This document shows positions 44,451 to 53,474 of a DNA stretch of 64,000 nt, piece after piece. The DNA lies in contig JAFUEZ010000004.1 of the NCBI GenBank assembly GCA_017470115.1, positions 1 through 64,000 on the forward strand, in the 5' to 3' direction. The stretch is from Bacilli bacterium (GTDB lineage Bacteria; Bacillota_I; Bacilli_A; RFN20; CAG-826). Positions within the stretch are counted from its first letter, which is position 1, and each line of letters begins with the position of its first letter. The translations under genes and the position numbers were made by a program. Under the pieces are notes generated by a model. It did no database searches, was not told where the DNA came from, and saw only the letters and a list, made by a program, of their open reading frames with translations.

Positions 44451-45356
44451 CTATCCTCCAATCTTAGAATATTCTTGAGCAATTTTTGCTCCAAGCTTAG
44501 CATTATTTAAAACAAGTTTAATATTCGTCTCTAAAGATTCGCCATTTGTTAATTCCACAATCTTAGCAAGTAAAAATGGCGTTTGATCTTTTCCAACAAT
44601 TCCTTTTTCGTTCATTTCTTTTAAGGCATCATTTATTTTTGCATTTATATACTCAGGATCCATTGAAAATTCTTCAGGCACAGGATTACAAACTAAAACT
44701 CCGCCTTCAAGTTCATATTCTCTTTTAGATTTAACAATTTGTGCTATTTCTGCAGGGTTTTTTGCGTTAAACAAAACATTAAATTCACTTGTTCTTGTAT
44801 AAAATGCAGGTAATTTATCTGTATTATATCCAATCACAGGAACTCCTTTAGTTTCTAAATATTCAAGAGTAAGCCCTAAATCTAATATAGCTTTTGGGCC
44901 AGCACAAATTACCGAAACATTGGTTTTTGAAAGTTCATCTAAGTCGGCAGATATATCAAATGTTTGTGTAGCTCCTTTATGAACGCCACCAATTCCACCA
45001 GTTACAAAAAATTCGATTCCAGCGCGTTCAGCCAAAATCATCGTTGCGCTAACAGTTGTTGCTCCCCACATTTTTTTAGCAAAAACAATTGGCAAATCTC
45101 TACGAGAGCATTTCACAATTCCTTTACGTTTGCCAAATTCTTCAATTTCTTCAGGAGACATACCAACAATTGCTTCACCTTCAATAATTCCAACAGTTGC
45201 TGGGATAGCGCCATTTTCTCTAATTGTTTTCTCAACAAGTAAAGCACATTCAACATTTCTAGGATATGGCATGCCATGCGAAATAATTGTAGATTCTAAT
45301 GCTACAACTGGTTTATGCATCCTAATCGCTTCTTTTACTTCTTCACTAATTTTCAT
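44451..45356 (-). CDS. psuG: Pseudouridine-5'-phosphate glycosidase
   Basis: The 301-residue protein starts at the ATG at 45354-45356 with GAGG upstream. The PsuG family hallmarks are VALESTIISHGMPYP, then GTTVSATMILAERAG and FVTGGIGGVHKGA. It cleaves pseudouridine-5'-phosphate to uracil and ribose-5-phosphate. It is coupled to psuK and lies 2 nt after the thioesterase gene. Confidence 0.92.
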   Translation of the reverse strand: MKISEEVKEAIRMHKPVVALESTIISHGMPYPRNVECALLVEKTIRENGAIPATVGIIEGEAIVGMSPEEIEEFGKRKGIVKCSRRDLPIVFAKKMWGATTVSATMILAERAGIEFFVTGGIGGVHKGATQTFDISADLDELSKTNVSVICAGPKAILDLGLTLEYLETKGVPVIGYNTDKLPAFYTRTSEFNVLFNAKNPAEIAQIVKSKREYELEGGVLVCNPVPEEFSMDPEYINAKINDALKEMNEKGIVGKDQTPFLLAKIVELTNGESLETNIKLVLNNAKLGAKIAQEYSKIGG

Positions 45357-45358
45357 AT

Positions 45359-46072
45359 TTAATCCTCGTATTCCGCTTTGCAATAAAACTTCAGACCATC
45401 TTCACCAAATCCATAAAGTTCTTTGGAGTTATGCTCTTCATGTACATATAGATCAATTTTCTCATGTGAGAAACTTTGTTTTAAATATTCAATTTGAAAT
45501 GATTTAGGGTCTCTTGGTTCTTCAAAAATATCTAAAAACCATGTTAAATATCTAGAATTATTCATGTGACCATTGTGGTCAAGCATTGAATACATAACTT
45601 CTGCTGTTTTAACAAACGTTAATTCCTCCCTATTTTTCTTAGGGATTCTTTTAAATTTAGTATCAAAAAAACTTGGAGTATTCGAATATTCAAGAGGAAC
45701 AAAGTCATTTGTTGCAAAATTAAATGTGTCTAAATCTAGAATTACCCATGTAGTATGAGCAGCTAAAATTAGTTCATTATTATCGTAAATTTTTGTTTCT
45801 CTAGGATACTCAACAAACCTACGTTTAAGTGGATAGGTTTCAACATCAATATATTTTCCTACATGTAGATGACGATAAAACTCAATATGATGTCTAACAA
45901 CAACCCATATCAAATTTTTATCGATCAAATCATCATAACCACACTTCATTGTATCAGCGTGATTACCACTAACTTCTTGAATATAATCAAGAATAGAACT
46001 TAATGTTAAGTGATCGTTTTTGTCTAATTGATTATTTGTAACAGTAAATGTCTTTTTAAATATTGATTCCAT
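45359..46072 (-). CDS. Acyl-ACP thioesterase (FatA-like)
   Basis: The 237-residue protein is a double hot-dog fold acyl-ACP thioesterase. It shows the WVVVRHHIEF strand, the LDLDTF-region and the catalytic-type DHNGHMNNSRYLTWFLD motif. It releases fatty acids from acyl carrier protein and can set chain length. It heads the run with psuG, psuK, galM and galK. Confidence 0.85.
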   Translation of the reverse strand: MESIFKKTFTVTNNQLDKNDHLTLSSILDYIQEVSGNHADTMKCGYDDLIDKNLIWVVVRHHIEFYRHLHVGKYIDVETYPLKRRFVEYPRETKIYDNNELILAAHTTWVILDLDTFNFATNDFVPLEYSNTPSFFDTKFKRIPKKNREELTFVKTAEVMYSMLDHNGHMNNSRYLTWFLDIFEEPRDPKSFQIEYLKQSFSHEKIDLYVHEEHNSKELYGFGEDGLKFYCKAEYED

Positions 46073-46120
46073 ACTAAAATTATAAGTTATATAAACTTAT
46101 AAATAAAGTTTTTAGAAGTT

Positions 46121-47320
46121 TTAAATATTTAAATCTTTATCATTAAAGAATTTATTCATTATTGAGATAGCAAGGATATAAAGTTGCTCATGAACATGAA
46201 TCTTATCTGGGTCTTCAGAATTTCTATCGATAAGATTTAAGTCTTCAAATTTATTTAAGATTCTATAAAATTCATCTTTATTAGCGCTTGTTAGTTCTCC
46301 AAAAAAATTCGTATCGCTAAAATCTTTTTTGCGTCCTGTACCAAAAATATATTTTTCAAATTTAGATAAACTAATAACACTTGAGAAAGTAAAAATAAAT
46401 GTTTCAGATAATGCTAAACAAACTAATCGCTCTAAATCTGTAAAGTTATATTTATCAATTAAAGAATCTAAAACTATCGAATTAAAATCCTCCCAAGCAT
46501 GGTTCATAAAAATGAAATGAAATGCTAATTTTTCAAATAACCTTGCAGAACTCGACTTTTTTTGTTTAAATTCGGCATTTTCATAATTAATTATTTCTTT
46601 ATATGGAGAGATTTCAGTTGTGAAATCTGTTGTTATATATCTGTATCCAACAACGTAATATAAATATAAATTTCTAAGTTCAATTTTGTTTAAATAACTA
46701 TAAGCTTCTTCAAAATTTTCATTACTAATTTCATAAAGTGTTTGAAGAGCATAAACATATTCTTCAACCTTTGGTTGATCATTAACCCTAACTAACGAAG
46801 CGTAATATTTATCATCGTCCTCTTCTTCTATAGCTAAAATTGTTAAAGCAACATTGTATAAAAAATCATCATTAATTACTTCTCTAAACGCTAGTTTATA
46901 GCACTCTTCTGCTTTAGCATAATTTTCTACATACAAAAATAAAGTAGCAAATTCTAAAAGATTATTGAGGTTATATTCTTTAGTTTCTTCGTCATCAAAG
47001 TTTCTATTATTTATAAAAGAATTGAATAATTTATTAATTCGATTTTCTCTATCAAATAGCGACAACGATGAATCACTTTTTAAATATAAAATTTCAAAGT
47101 AATAATAATTTTCAACATTTTTAATTACTTCATTCGAAAATAAATAATCACCATCTGGATCTAAATATGGAATGTATTCTTTTTCTAATGTTGAGTAGAC
47201 ATTTTCAAGAGACAATTCTTTTTTTGAAGCGTAATTAACTAAAAATGTATGTAACACTTTTTCGTTATAATAATCTTTAAAATTCTCTTTGCAATATTTT
47301 TTGTACTCTTCAATAATCAT
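46121..47320 (-). CDS. Hypothetical helical-repeat protein
   Basis: The 399-residue protein is unrecognised. Several helix-turn-helix pairs resembling tetratricopeptide repeats lie between residues 120 and 240 (ATLFLYVENYAKAEECYKLA; VYALQTLYEISNENFEEAYS). No signal peptide is seen. The start codon lies 13 nt after the terminator stem that ends the cpsD transcript. No separate ribosome binding site is visible, so its expression may be linked to read-through. Confidence 0.55.
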   Translation of the reverse strand: MIIEEYKKYCKENFKDYYNEKVLHTFLVNYASKKELSLENVYSTLEKEYIPYLDPDGDYLFSNEVIKNVENYYYFEILYLKSDSSLSLFDRENRINKLFNSFINNRNFDDEETKEYNLNNLLEFATLFLYVENYAKAEECYKLAFREVINDDFLYNVALTILAIEEEDDDKYYASLVRVNDQPKVEEYVYALQTLYEISNENFEEAYSYLNKIELRNLYLYYVVGYRYITTDFTTEISPYKEIINYENAEFKQKKSSSARLFEKLAFHFIFMNHAWEDFNSIVLDSLIDKYNFTDLERLVCLALSETFIFTFSSVISLSKFEKYIFGTGRKKDFSDTNFFGELTSANKDEFYRILNKFEDLNLIDRNSEDPDKIHVHEQLYILAISIMNKFFNDKDLNI

Positions 47321-47332
47321 AATTTAAATAAA

Positions 47333-47355
47333 AGACCTAATAAAATTTTAGGTCT
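47333..47355 (-). terminator. Terminator after cpsD, adjacent to the next start codon
   Basis: AGACCTAA/TTAGGTCT perfect 8-bp stem with a 7-nt loop, followed on the minus strand by TTTTATTTAAATT and directly by the ATG of the downstream gene. Confidence 0.65.
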
Positions 47356-47385
47356 CTATGTTTTTATTTCAAGTAAATTACTCGA

Positions 47386-48081
47386 TTAATATTTGTAATA
47401 GCCGTAACCATAGTAGTCAGTACCTCTGCCACTTGGAACATCAGTCATAACTGCACCTATGATATTTGCACCACAATTTCTTAAGGCTTCAAGTGAGTCA
47501 CCTAAAGCATCCTTAACAGTTGAATTTGTTTTGACAACAAAGATGAATCCATCAGTAAATTTAGAAATAATTGTTGTATCTGCTGAAACTAAAATTGGTG
47601 GGCAATCGAGTAAAACAAAGTCATAAATTCCTTTTAAATATTCGATTAAATCCATTAAATTCTTACTTTCAAGAACTTGTGCTGGGAATGGTGTATGTTT
47701 TCCAGTATTGATAAAATCAATACCTTCTTCACTATGTTTAACAACGTGCTCTTTATCAATTTCACCGAGAACATAATCAACTAGACCAACATCGTTAGGT
47801 TTTTTGAAGAAATAATGAAGTGAAGGTCTTCTTAAGTCAAGATCAATAACACAAACTTTTTTATTCTTACGAGCATAAATATTCGCCAAATTGACGATTG
47901 TTGTCGACTTTCCTTCTGATTTTGTTGATGATGTAATACCTATAACTTTTAATTTTGAATCGATTGAAGCGAGATCAACATTAACTTGTAATCTTTGATA
48001 AGCTTCGCCTGCGCTTGATGAAAGGTCGTTTACAATAATTCTTTCATCAAATAATGAACCATTATGTTTACGTTTTGCCAT
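47386..48081 (-). CDS. cpsD: Tyrosine-protein kinase CpsD/CapB (BY-kinase)
   Basis: The 231-residue protein has Walker A (SSTKSEGKST, 51-60), Walker A' (VCVIDLDLRRP, around 76-86) and Walker B (FVLLDCPPI). It ends in a C-terminal tyrosine cluster (DYYGYGYYKY, 222-231) that is the autophosphorylation site of this family. It works with the membrane protein CpsC and controls polymerisation and chain length of surface polysaccharide. It is 14 nt downstream of cpsC. It is about 30 kb away from the polysaccharide operon but is the obvious regulator of it. Confidence 0.92.
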   Translation of the reverse strand: MAKRKHNGSLFDERIIVNDLSSSAGEAYQRLQVNVDLASIDSKLKVIGITSSTKSEGKSTTIVNLANIYARKNKKVCVIDLDLRRPSLHYFFKKPNDVGLVDYVLGEIDKEHVVKHSEEGIDFINTGKHTPFPAQVLESKNLMDLIEYLKGIYDFVLLDCPPILVSADTTIISKFTDGFIFVVKTNSTVKDALGDSLEALRNCGANIIGAVMTDVPSGRGTDYYGYGYYKY

Positions 48082-48095
48082 ACTTTCACCTCGCT

Positions 48096-48848
48096 CTATA
48101 ATTCGTTAGCTTCGACATCATTATCGTTTTTAACACTCTTTGTGACGTCAGGAATCATACCAATAACTTTAATGTCATAAGTATCTTCGATGAATTTCTT
48201 ACTCTTAATTGTTCTATCAAGTGAATTAGCGATAAATTCATAAGCTAAACCTAAAACAACACCAACTACTGCTGAAGCAGCAACGACAACAATTTTACTT
48301 GTTGATACGTCGTTGACATCATCTTTTCCAACTGTTGATGGAACCTTTAAGACATCTAATTCATCGTTAAATAAATCTGTTTTAATTTTGGATTTAGCTG
48401 TAGCAGCAAATGTATTGATAATTTGAGGAATTGTATCTTTATCTCTTGATGTATATTGAACATTAATAGCAAAACTAGTTGTTCCAGTTGTAAAAGAGAA
48501 TCCTTTCATCAATACTTTGAAATCTTTTTCAATACCTGCATCCTTTAATGCTGTTTCGGTGGCTTTATAAACTTCTTTTTCGTTCTTTAAATAAGTAGCA
48601 ACAGTTTCAACGTATCTAATAGATGTTGTAACATCACCAGAACTCATGTGATCGCTACTGGCTGTTTCTTTATACATAACATAGACTGTTTCATGTGCTT
48701 CATAAGATTTAGGAACAACAAAAAACGCTGCTAATAAACCAATTAAAGTAGTACCAGCAATGATTGTAATTAAACCAACCCAATATTTTTTAACTATTTT
48801 CCAAATATCAGTTAGGCTAATGCCTTCTTTTTCTACATTTTCATCCAT
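48096..48848 (-). CDS. cpsC: Wzz/CpsC-type chain-length and kinase-activator membrane protein
   Basis: The 250-residue protein starts at the ATG at 48846-48848. It has two membrane helices near the ends (WVGLITIIAGTTLIGLLAAFF; VVVAASAVVGVVLGLAYEF) with an extracellular domain between them, and a cytosolic tail that would activate CpsD. This split CpsC-CpsD architecture is typical of Gram-positive bacteria. Confidence 0.88.
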   Translation of the reverse strand: MDENVEKEGISLTDIWKIVKKYWVGLITIIAGTTLIGLLAAFFVVPKSYEAHETVYVMYKETASSDHMSSGDVTTSIRYVETVATYLKNEKEVYKATETALKDAGIEKDFKVLMKGFSFTTGTTSFAINVQYTSRDKDTIPQIINTFAATAKSKIKTDLFNDELDVLKVPSTVGKDDVNDVSTSKIVVVAASAVVGVVLGLAYEFIANSLDRTIKSKKFIEDTYDIKVIGMIPDVTKSVKNDNDVEANEL

Positions 48849-48936
48849 AATAAAAAACCTCACATATATTATAAAGAAGCAACAGTTACTATTCAACATT
48901 ATAAATTATGTAATAATTCATAATGAAAAAACCAAT

Positions 48937-51378
48937 CTAACTCTTCTTTTTAAAAGAACCATAAATAAAATCTGATAGTTTTCTTAATCCAAAATATATC
49001 CAATATCCACCAAAGAAATAGACGATGAGTAAGGCAATTTCTGTTATTGTCATTTCTTTATAAACAGTCATATCAAACATTGCTTTTCCAACAAGTTGGA
49101 GCTGCTCAGCGATACCTGAAGCACCTTTAAGATAACTTGGATTACAGAAAATATCAGCAGCAAGTAAGAAGAAAAATACTGTTAATACACAAGCAACAAC
49201 AAAGACCGTTATCGTATATTTTGTATATGGTTTACAAATATCAACTAATATTCCAAGTCCAGCAATAGAAATAAATATTGGAATTAGTTCAGTATAATGA
49301 GGAACATCCATAAACGTAGATAAAAGTAATGGAATACATGCTGAAATAGTCATAAATAATCCAGAAATTAATGCCTTGAGCAAGACATTAGAAACAAAGT
49401 TGGCCTTGCGTGGTTGTGGTTGATTCATTTGGAAAGCAAGCAAAGTGCCAGATAAACCAATAACAATAAGTTCATAAACATAAACTGCTTCAATTTCAAT
49501 TATCAAGCCTGAAGGTACAAATACAGAAATAATCGAGAAGAAAGCAAAGAATATTCCTTTTGTTAAAAATAACAAAATTGATCTTTCGATATTCGAAACA
49601 ACTCTTCTTCCAATTTCTAAAACGGATGGTAAATGAGCAAAATCATCATCAAGTAAGACAACATCGCTTACTGCCTTTGTTGAATCTTCACCTGATTTTA
49701 ATGCAATCGAGCAATCAGCTTGCCTTAAAGATTGTGTGTCGTTTACACCATCTCCTATATAACCAACTATTCTTCCTTTTTCTTGTAAACATCTAATTAT
49801 TTCTTGTTTTTGATCTGGAGAAGTTCTCCCAAAAATCGAATAAACCTCGCAAATCTCAGGTATTTCTTCTAATTTTACATTTTCCATTGATATATATTTA
49901 TCAAAATTTCTAAGTCCTGCCGCTTTGCAAGCTCTCATAACAGTAACTGGATTATCACCACTTATGACCTTAAGATCAATGTTTAAATTATCAAAGAAAG
50001 CAAGAGTCTCGTTAATATTTTTTCTTAGTTCATCTTTAAGTAAGAATAATGCTACTTCTTCATTATCAACCATAAGGGCTAAAACTCTAAATCCCTCTTC
50101 AGTTTTTTCAGCGGCGATTTTTAGATTCTCTTCTTTTTTAAATAAATATTCAGGCGCACCTAAAATGATTTCTCGACCATCTTTGAGTTTTATAGATGAT
50201 ACTTTCTTTTTACTATCAAAAGGAGAAACATCGATTACATCGAGCATTTTTCCATTGTTAAAGTAATTTTTTAAAGCTGTTGCTGTTTGATTTAAATGCT
50301 CAAATGAATTAAAAAATGTATAAACAACATCATTAAAATCTGCCACTTCTTTTAATTTCAAAGCTTCACTTACTTCAAAATTTTGAGTTGTGATTGTACC
50401 TGTTTTATCAAGGCAAAGAGTATTAACAGAACTTAAATTCTCAATAGCATATAATTCTTGGATCATTGTGTTTTGCTTATTAAGTTCAATAATTGCTTTA
50501 GATAAAGTCATTGAAGTTAAAAGAATCATTCCGATTGGTATCATACCAACAAGAATCGTTGCACTTTTAGTAATGACATTTAAAGAAAAAACCCAGTGAT
50601 CAATTCCATCTCCAACATACCATGTTTTAAGAAAAACCGCGCTAACTACAGGTATAATTACTAAAACCATTACTTTAATGATTGCGTAAATATTAACCAT
50701 GAGCTTGGATTTTTTCTTTTTAATCTTTCCAATTTTACCTTCAAGTTGAGAAATATAAGTCTTTTCACCAACTGCAGTTGCAATAGCTTTTGCACTACCA
50801 CTTACGACAAAAGAACCAGAATAAAGAGTGTCCCCTACTGTTTTTAAAACGTTATCAGATTCACCAGTTAACATTGACTCATTAACAAAAATTTGCCCTT
50901 CACGAATTTCACAATCGCAAGATATTTGGTTTCCAGATTTAAAAACTAATATATCATCAAGAACAATATCTTTACTCAAAATCGTATGAGTTGCCTTACT
51001 ACGTAAGACAGTGCTCTTTGGATCGGAGATTAACTTCATCTTCTCAATTTTCTCTTTACTTGCTTCTTGAGAAATTACTGAAATCGTTCCATTTGTTAAA
51101 ACGAATAATAAGAAAATATATTTAGTAAATGGAATTTCTTTTAATCCATTAGGAAAATAAATTTGGCAAAACACAAAGACGATAGCAACACCAAATAAAA
51201 TTAAATTGAAAAAGTTAAAATAACTCTCAACAATAATTTTTAAATGTGACTTTCCTTTAACACCTTTAGAAAAATTGGCTAAACCATCTCGTTTTCTTGC
51301 TTCAACTTGTGCTGAAGTAAGTCCTTCTTCCAAAGATGGATTGTATCTTTCTATAACTCTTTCTTCTTTATTTTTCAT
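48937..51378 (-). CDS. P-type cation-transporting ATPase
   Basis: The 813-residue protein has the phosphorylation motif DKTGTITT, the actuator motif (MLTGESDNV), and the hinge GDGVNDTQSLRQADCSIALK. About ten membrane helices are visible, in two plus two plus six. No N-terminal heavy-metal domain is seen, so it is not of the copper type. The overall pattern resembles CtpE/calcium-type pumps of Gram-positives, but the ion cannot be read with confidence. Confidence 0.85.
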   Translation of the reverse strand: MKNKEERVIERYNPSLEEGLTSAQVEARKRDGLANFSKGVKGKSHLKIIVESYFNFFNLILFGVAIVFVFCQIYFPNGLKEIPFTKYIFLLFVLTNGTISVISQEASKEKIEKMKLISDPKSTVLRSKATHTILSKDIVLDDILVFKSGNQISCDCEIREGQIFVNESMLTGESDNVLKTVGDTLYSGSFVVSGSAKAIATAVGEKTYISQLEGKIGKIKKKKSKLMVNIYAIIKVMVLVIIPVVSAVFLKTWYVGDGIDHWVFSLNVITKSATILVGMIPIGMILLTSMTLSKAIIELNKQNTMIQELYAIENLSSVNTLCLDKTGTITTQNFEVSEALKLKEVADFNDVVYTFFNSFEHLNQTATALKNYFNNGKMLDVIDVSPFDSKKKVSSIKLKDGREIILGAPEYLFKKEENLKIAAEKTEEGFRVLALMVDNEEVALFLLKDELRKNINETLAFFDNLNIDLKVISGDNPVTVMRACKAAGLRNFDKYISMENVKLEEIPEICEVYSIFGRTSPDQKQEIIRCLQEKGRIVGYIGDGVNDTQSLRQADCSIALKSGEDSTKAVSDVVLLDDDFAHLPSVLEIGRRVVSNIERSILLFLTKGIFFAFFSIISVFVPSGLIIEIEAVYVYELIVIGLSGTLLAFQMNQPQPRKANFVSNVLLKALISGLFMTISACIPLLLSTFMDVPHYTELIPIFISIAGLGILVDICKPYTKYTITVFVVACVLTVFFFLLAADIFCNPSYLKGASGIAEQLQLVGKAMFDMTVYKEMTITEIALLIVYFFGGYWIYFGLRKLSDFIYGSFKKKS

Positions 51379-51402
51379 ATAAATAAAATTATATAAATAA
51401 AC

Positions 51403-51431
51403 AAAATGAATATCTATAAGACATTCATTTT
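51403..51431 (-). terminator. Terminator overlapping the end of the decarboxylase gene
   Basis: AAAATGAAT/ATTCATTTT stem with an 11-nt loop, overlapping the stop codon and followed on the minus strand by GTTTATTTATATAA. The stem is AT-rich, so efficiency is uncertain. Confidence 0.5.
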
Positions 51432-52938
51432 ATTCGATATTTTTTTCTTCAAGTTCGTAGTCCCAATTTTCTTCATCTACAACGCTGATTTGGCTTGTAG
51501 AATCCCAATCAGAAAGTATAGTCGCTTTACTTTTTTCATAATATTTAATTTGGTTAATAACTTCTTGAGAGATTACTTCTCCTGGGACAATGATAGGAAT
51601 TCCTGGAGGATAAGCCATAACCATTTCTTTTGAAACCATATTTAGTGAATCATCTAAATCAACAACTTTTAATGGCGCATGGAATGCGACTCTAGGTCTA
51701 ATTTTCATAACTGGGAAACTAGACATATAATGTGGATCAGCGTAAACGACATTTTCATCATAATATTTTTCACTAATTTCTTTTAATGCATCAATTAATC
51801 TATCAACATCTTTTTGTTCACTTCCGATTGTAAAAAGAAGTAAGAAAACATATTTTTCAGCTAGTTCAATTTGAATATTATATTTATCTTTTAATATCTT
51901 ATAGAACTCAAATCCATCTATTGAAAGTTTATCAAGTTCAACACAAAGTTTTGTTTCATCATAGCTAAAAGAATGGCACTTTTTAGTAAAATAGTCTTTA
52001 GAATGAGCCTTAAATCCTGGAATTTCATTAATTCTAATGTATGCTTGTTTAGCTAGTTTTACTGCATTATAGATTTGTCTGCTTCCTTTAAATACAAGAT
52101 ACTTTCTAGCTGCATCTAAACTTGCAAGTAAAATAGAACTTGGTGAAGTTGTCGTTATGAGATTAAATGCTTTAATGACTTCATATCTAGGAACTCTTTC
52201 CCCTTTTACTAATAAAACACTTGATTGAGTTAAACTTCCTCCTGTTTTATGAACAGAAAGTGTAGCCATATCTGCGCCAGCTTCCATTGCTGAAATTGGA
52301 CATTTATTTGAGAAATAAAAATGTGTTCCATGCGCTTCATCAACTAAAACAATAATATTTTTCTTATGAGCATATTCAACAAGGCGCTTTAAATCACATG
52401 TTGCACCAAAATAGGTAGGATTAATAACAAAAATAGCTTTGATGTCTGGATTTTTATCGATTGCTTCTTTCCACTCTTTTAAAGTTGGTTGATTAGCAAC
52501 TTCAGTTTGGGTGTCAATGTTTGGAAGAATAAAAACAGGAATGGCACCAGATAAAATTAATCCATTTATTACTGATTTATGGACATTACGAGGCAAAAGT
52601 ATCTTTTCGTTTGCTTTTAATGCACTTAAAAGCATTACTAAATTACCAGAAGTTGATCCGTTAAGTAGGAATTTTGCATAATCAGCATGACAAGCCTTAG
52701 CAAATAAGTCTTGTGCTTCCTTAATTGCGCCTGTTGGATGCATGTAATTATCCATACCTCTAGGACAATTGACGTCATTTTTATAGACTTGATGCGAAAA
52801 TAATTTATCAAAATCGGTTCTTATTTTGCCTTGATGATGACCAGGCACATCAAAAACAATATTCTTATCTTGAATATATTTTAAATACGCATCGATATAA
52901 GGCGTTCTGCGTTGTTCTTCTTTTTCTTCTTTTTTCAT
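51430..52938 (-). CDS. Orn/Lys/Arg decarboxylase family protein
   Basis: The 502-residue PLP enzyme has the family opening FDVPGHHQGK and the PLP-lysine motif SVHKTGGSLTQSS. It also shows FVINPTYFGATCDL, VLVDEAHGTHFYFS and the C-terminal YPPGIPIIVPGE that is typical of the group. The length fits the small (about 480-residue) Gram-positive type. Product could be agmatine, cadaverine or putrescine; substrate is not visible. Role in polyamine supply or acid resistance. Confidence 0.88.
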   Translation of the reverse strand: MKKEEKEEQRRTPYIDAYLKYIQDKNIVFDVPGHHQGKIRTDFDKLFSHQVYKNDVNCPRGMDNYMHPTGAIKEAQDLFAKACHADYAKFLLNGSTSGNLVMLLSALKANEKILLPRNVHKSVINGLILSGAIPVFILPNIDTQTEVANQPTLKEWKEAIDKNPDIKAIFVINPTYFGATCDLKRLVEYAHKKNIIVLVDEAHGTHFYFSNKCPISAMEAGADMATLSVHKTGGSLTQSSVLLVKGERVPRYEVIKAFNLITTTSPSSILLASLDAARKYLVFKGSRQIYNAVKLAKQAYIRINEIPGFKAHSKDYFTKKCHSFSYDETKLCVELDKLSIDGFEFYKILKDKYNIQIELAEKYVFLLLFTIGSEQKDVDRLIDALKEISEKYYDENVVYADPHYMSSFPVMKIRPRVAFHAPLKVVDLDDSLNMVSKEMVMAYPPGIPIIVPGEVISQEVINQIKYYEKSKATILSDWDSTSQISVVDEENWDYELEEKNIE

Positions 52939-53015
52939 TCGTATTAATTATAAATATTTAATTATATAAATAAATATTTAGTTAATCTTTTTTTCATTTT
53001 AAAATATTAATTGTT

Positions 53016-53471
53016 ATGAAAATTCTAGTTGTCAGCGATACCCATCGAAATATTACAGCACTTAAAGATTTATATTTTGCAAATTCTTTTTGTGATTATT
53101 TCTTTCATCTAGGTGATTCTGAACTTCCAGAATATTTAATGAAAGACTATTCAACCGTTAAAGGGAACTGCGATTATGCAGACTTCCCTAAAATGAAAGA
53201 CGTCGAAATAGAAGGATTAAAAATACATCTAGAGCATGGCGATGGATTCAAGTTTCAAATGAATCCTACTAAATATATTGAAGAATTAGATTGCGATATT
53301 TTCTTATTTGGCCATACTCATAGAAAGTTAGCAAATAAAGTAAAAAATACATATATATTTAATCCTGGAAGTCTAACTAGACCTAGAGATGGTTCTAAGG
53401 GATCATATTTAATTTTAACATTAGAAAATAAAAAACTCGTAAAATACGAGTTTAAAGAAATAGATTTATAA
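53016..53471 (+). CDS. YfcE/MJ0936-type metallophosphoesterase
   Basis: The 151-residue protein has the metal-binding set VVSDTHRN, FFHLGDSE, KGNCDYAD, LEHGDG and the pair FGHTHRKLA, ending in FNPGSLTRPRDGSKGSYLIL. It is a small phosphodiesterase whose natural substrate is unknown. It lies between two minus-strand genes. A promoter is not obvious in the AT-rich 77-nt upstream gap. Confidence 0.88.
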   Translation: MKILVVSDTHRNITALKDLYFANSFCDYFFHLGDSELPEYLMKDYSTVKGNCDYADFPKMKDVEIEGLKIHLEHGDGFKFQMNPTKYIEELDCDIFLFGHTHRKLANKVKNTYIFNPGSLTRPRDGSKGSYLILTLENKKLVKYEFKEIDL

Positions 53472-53474
53472 GAC

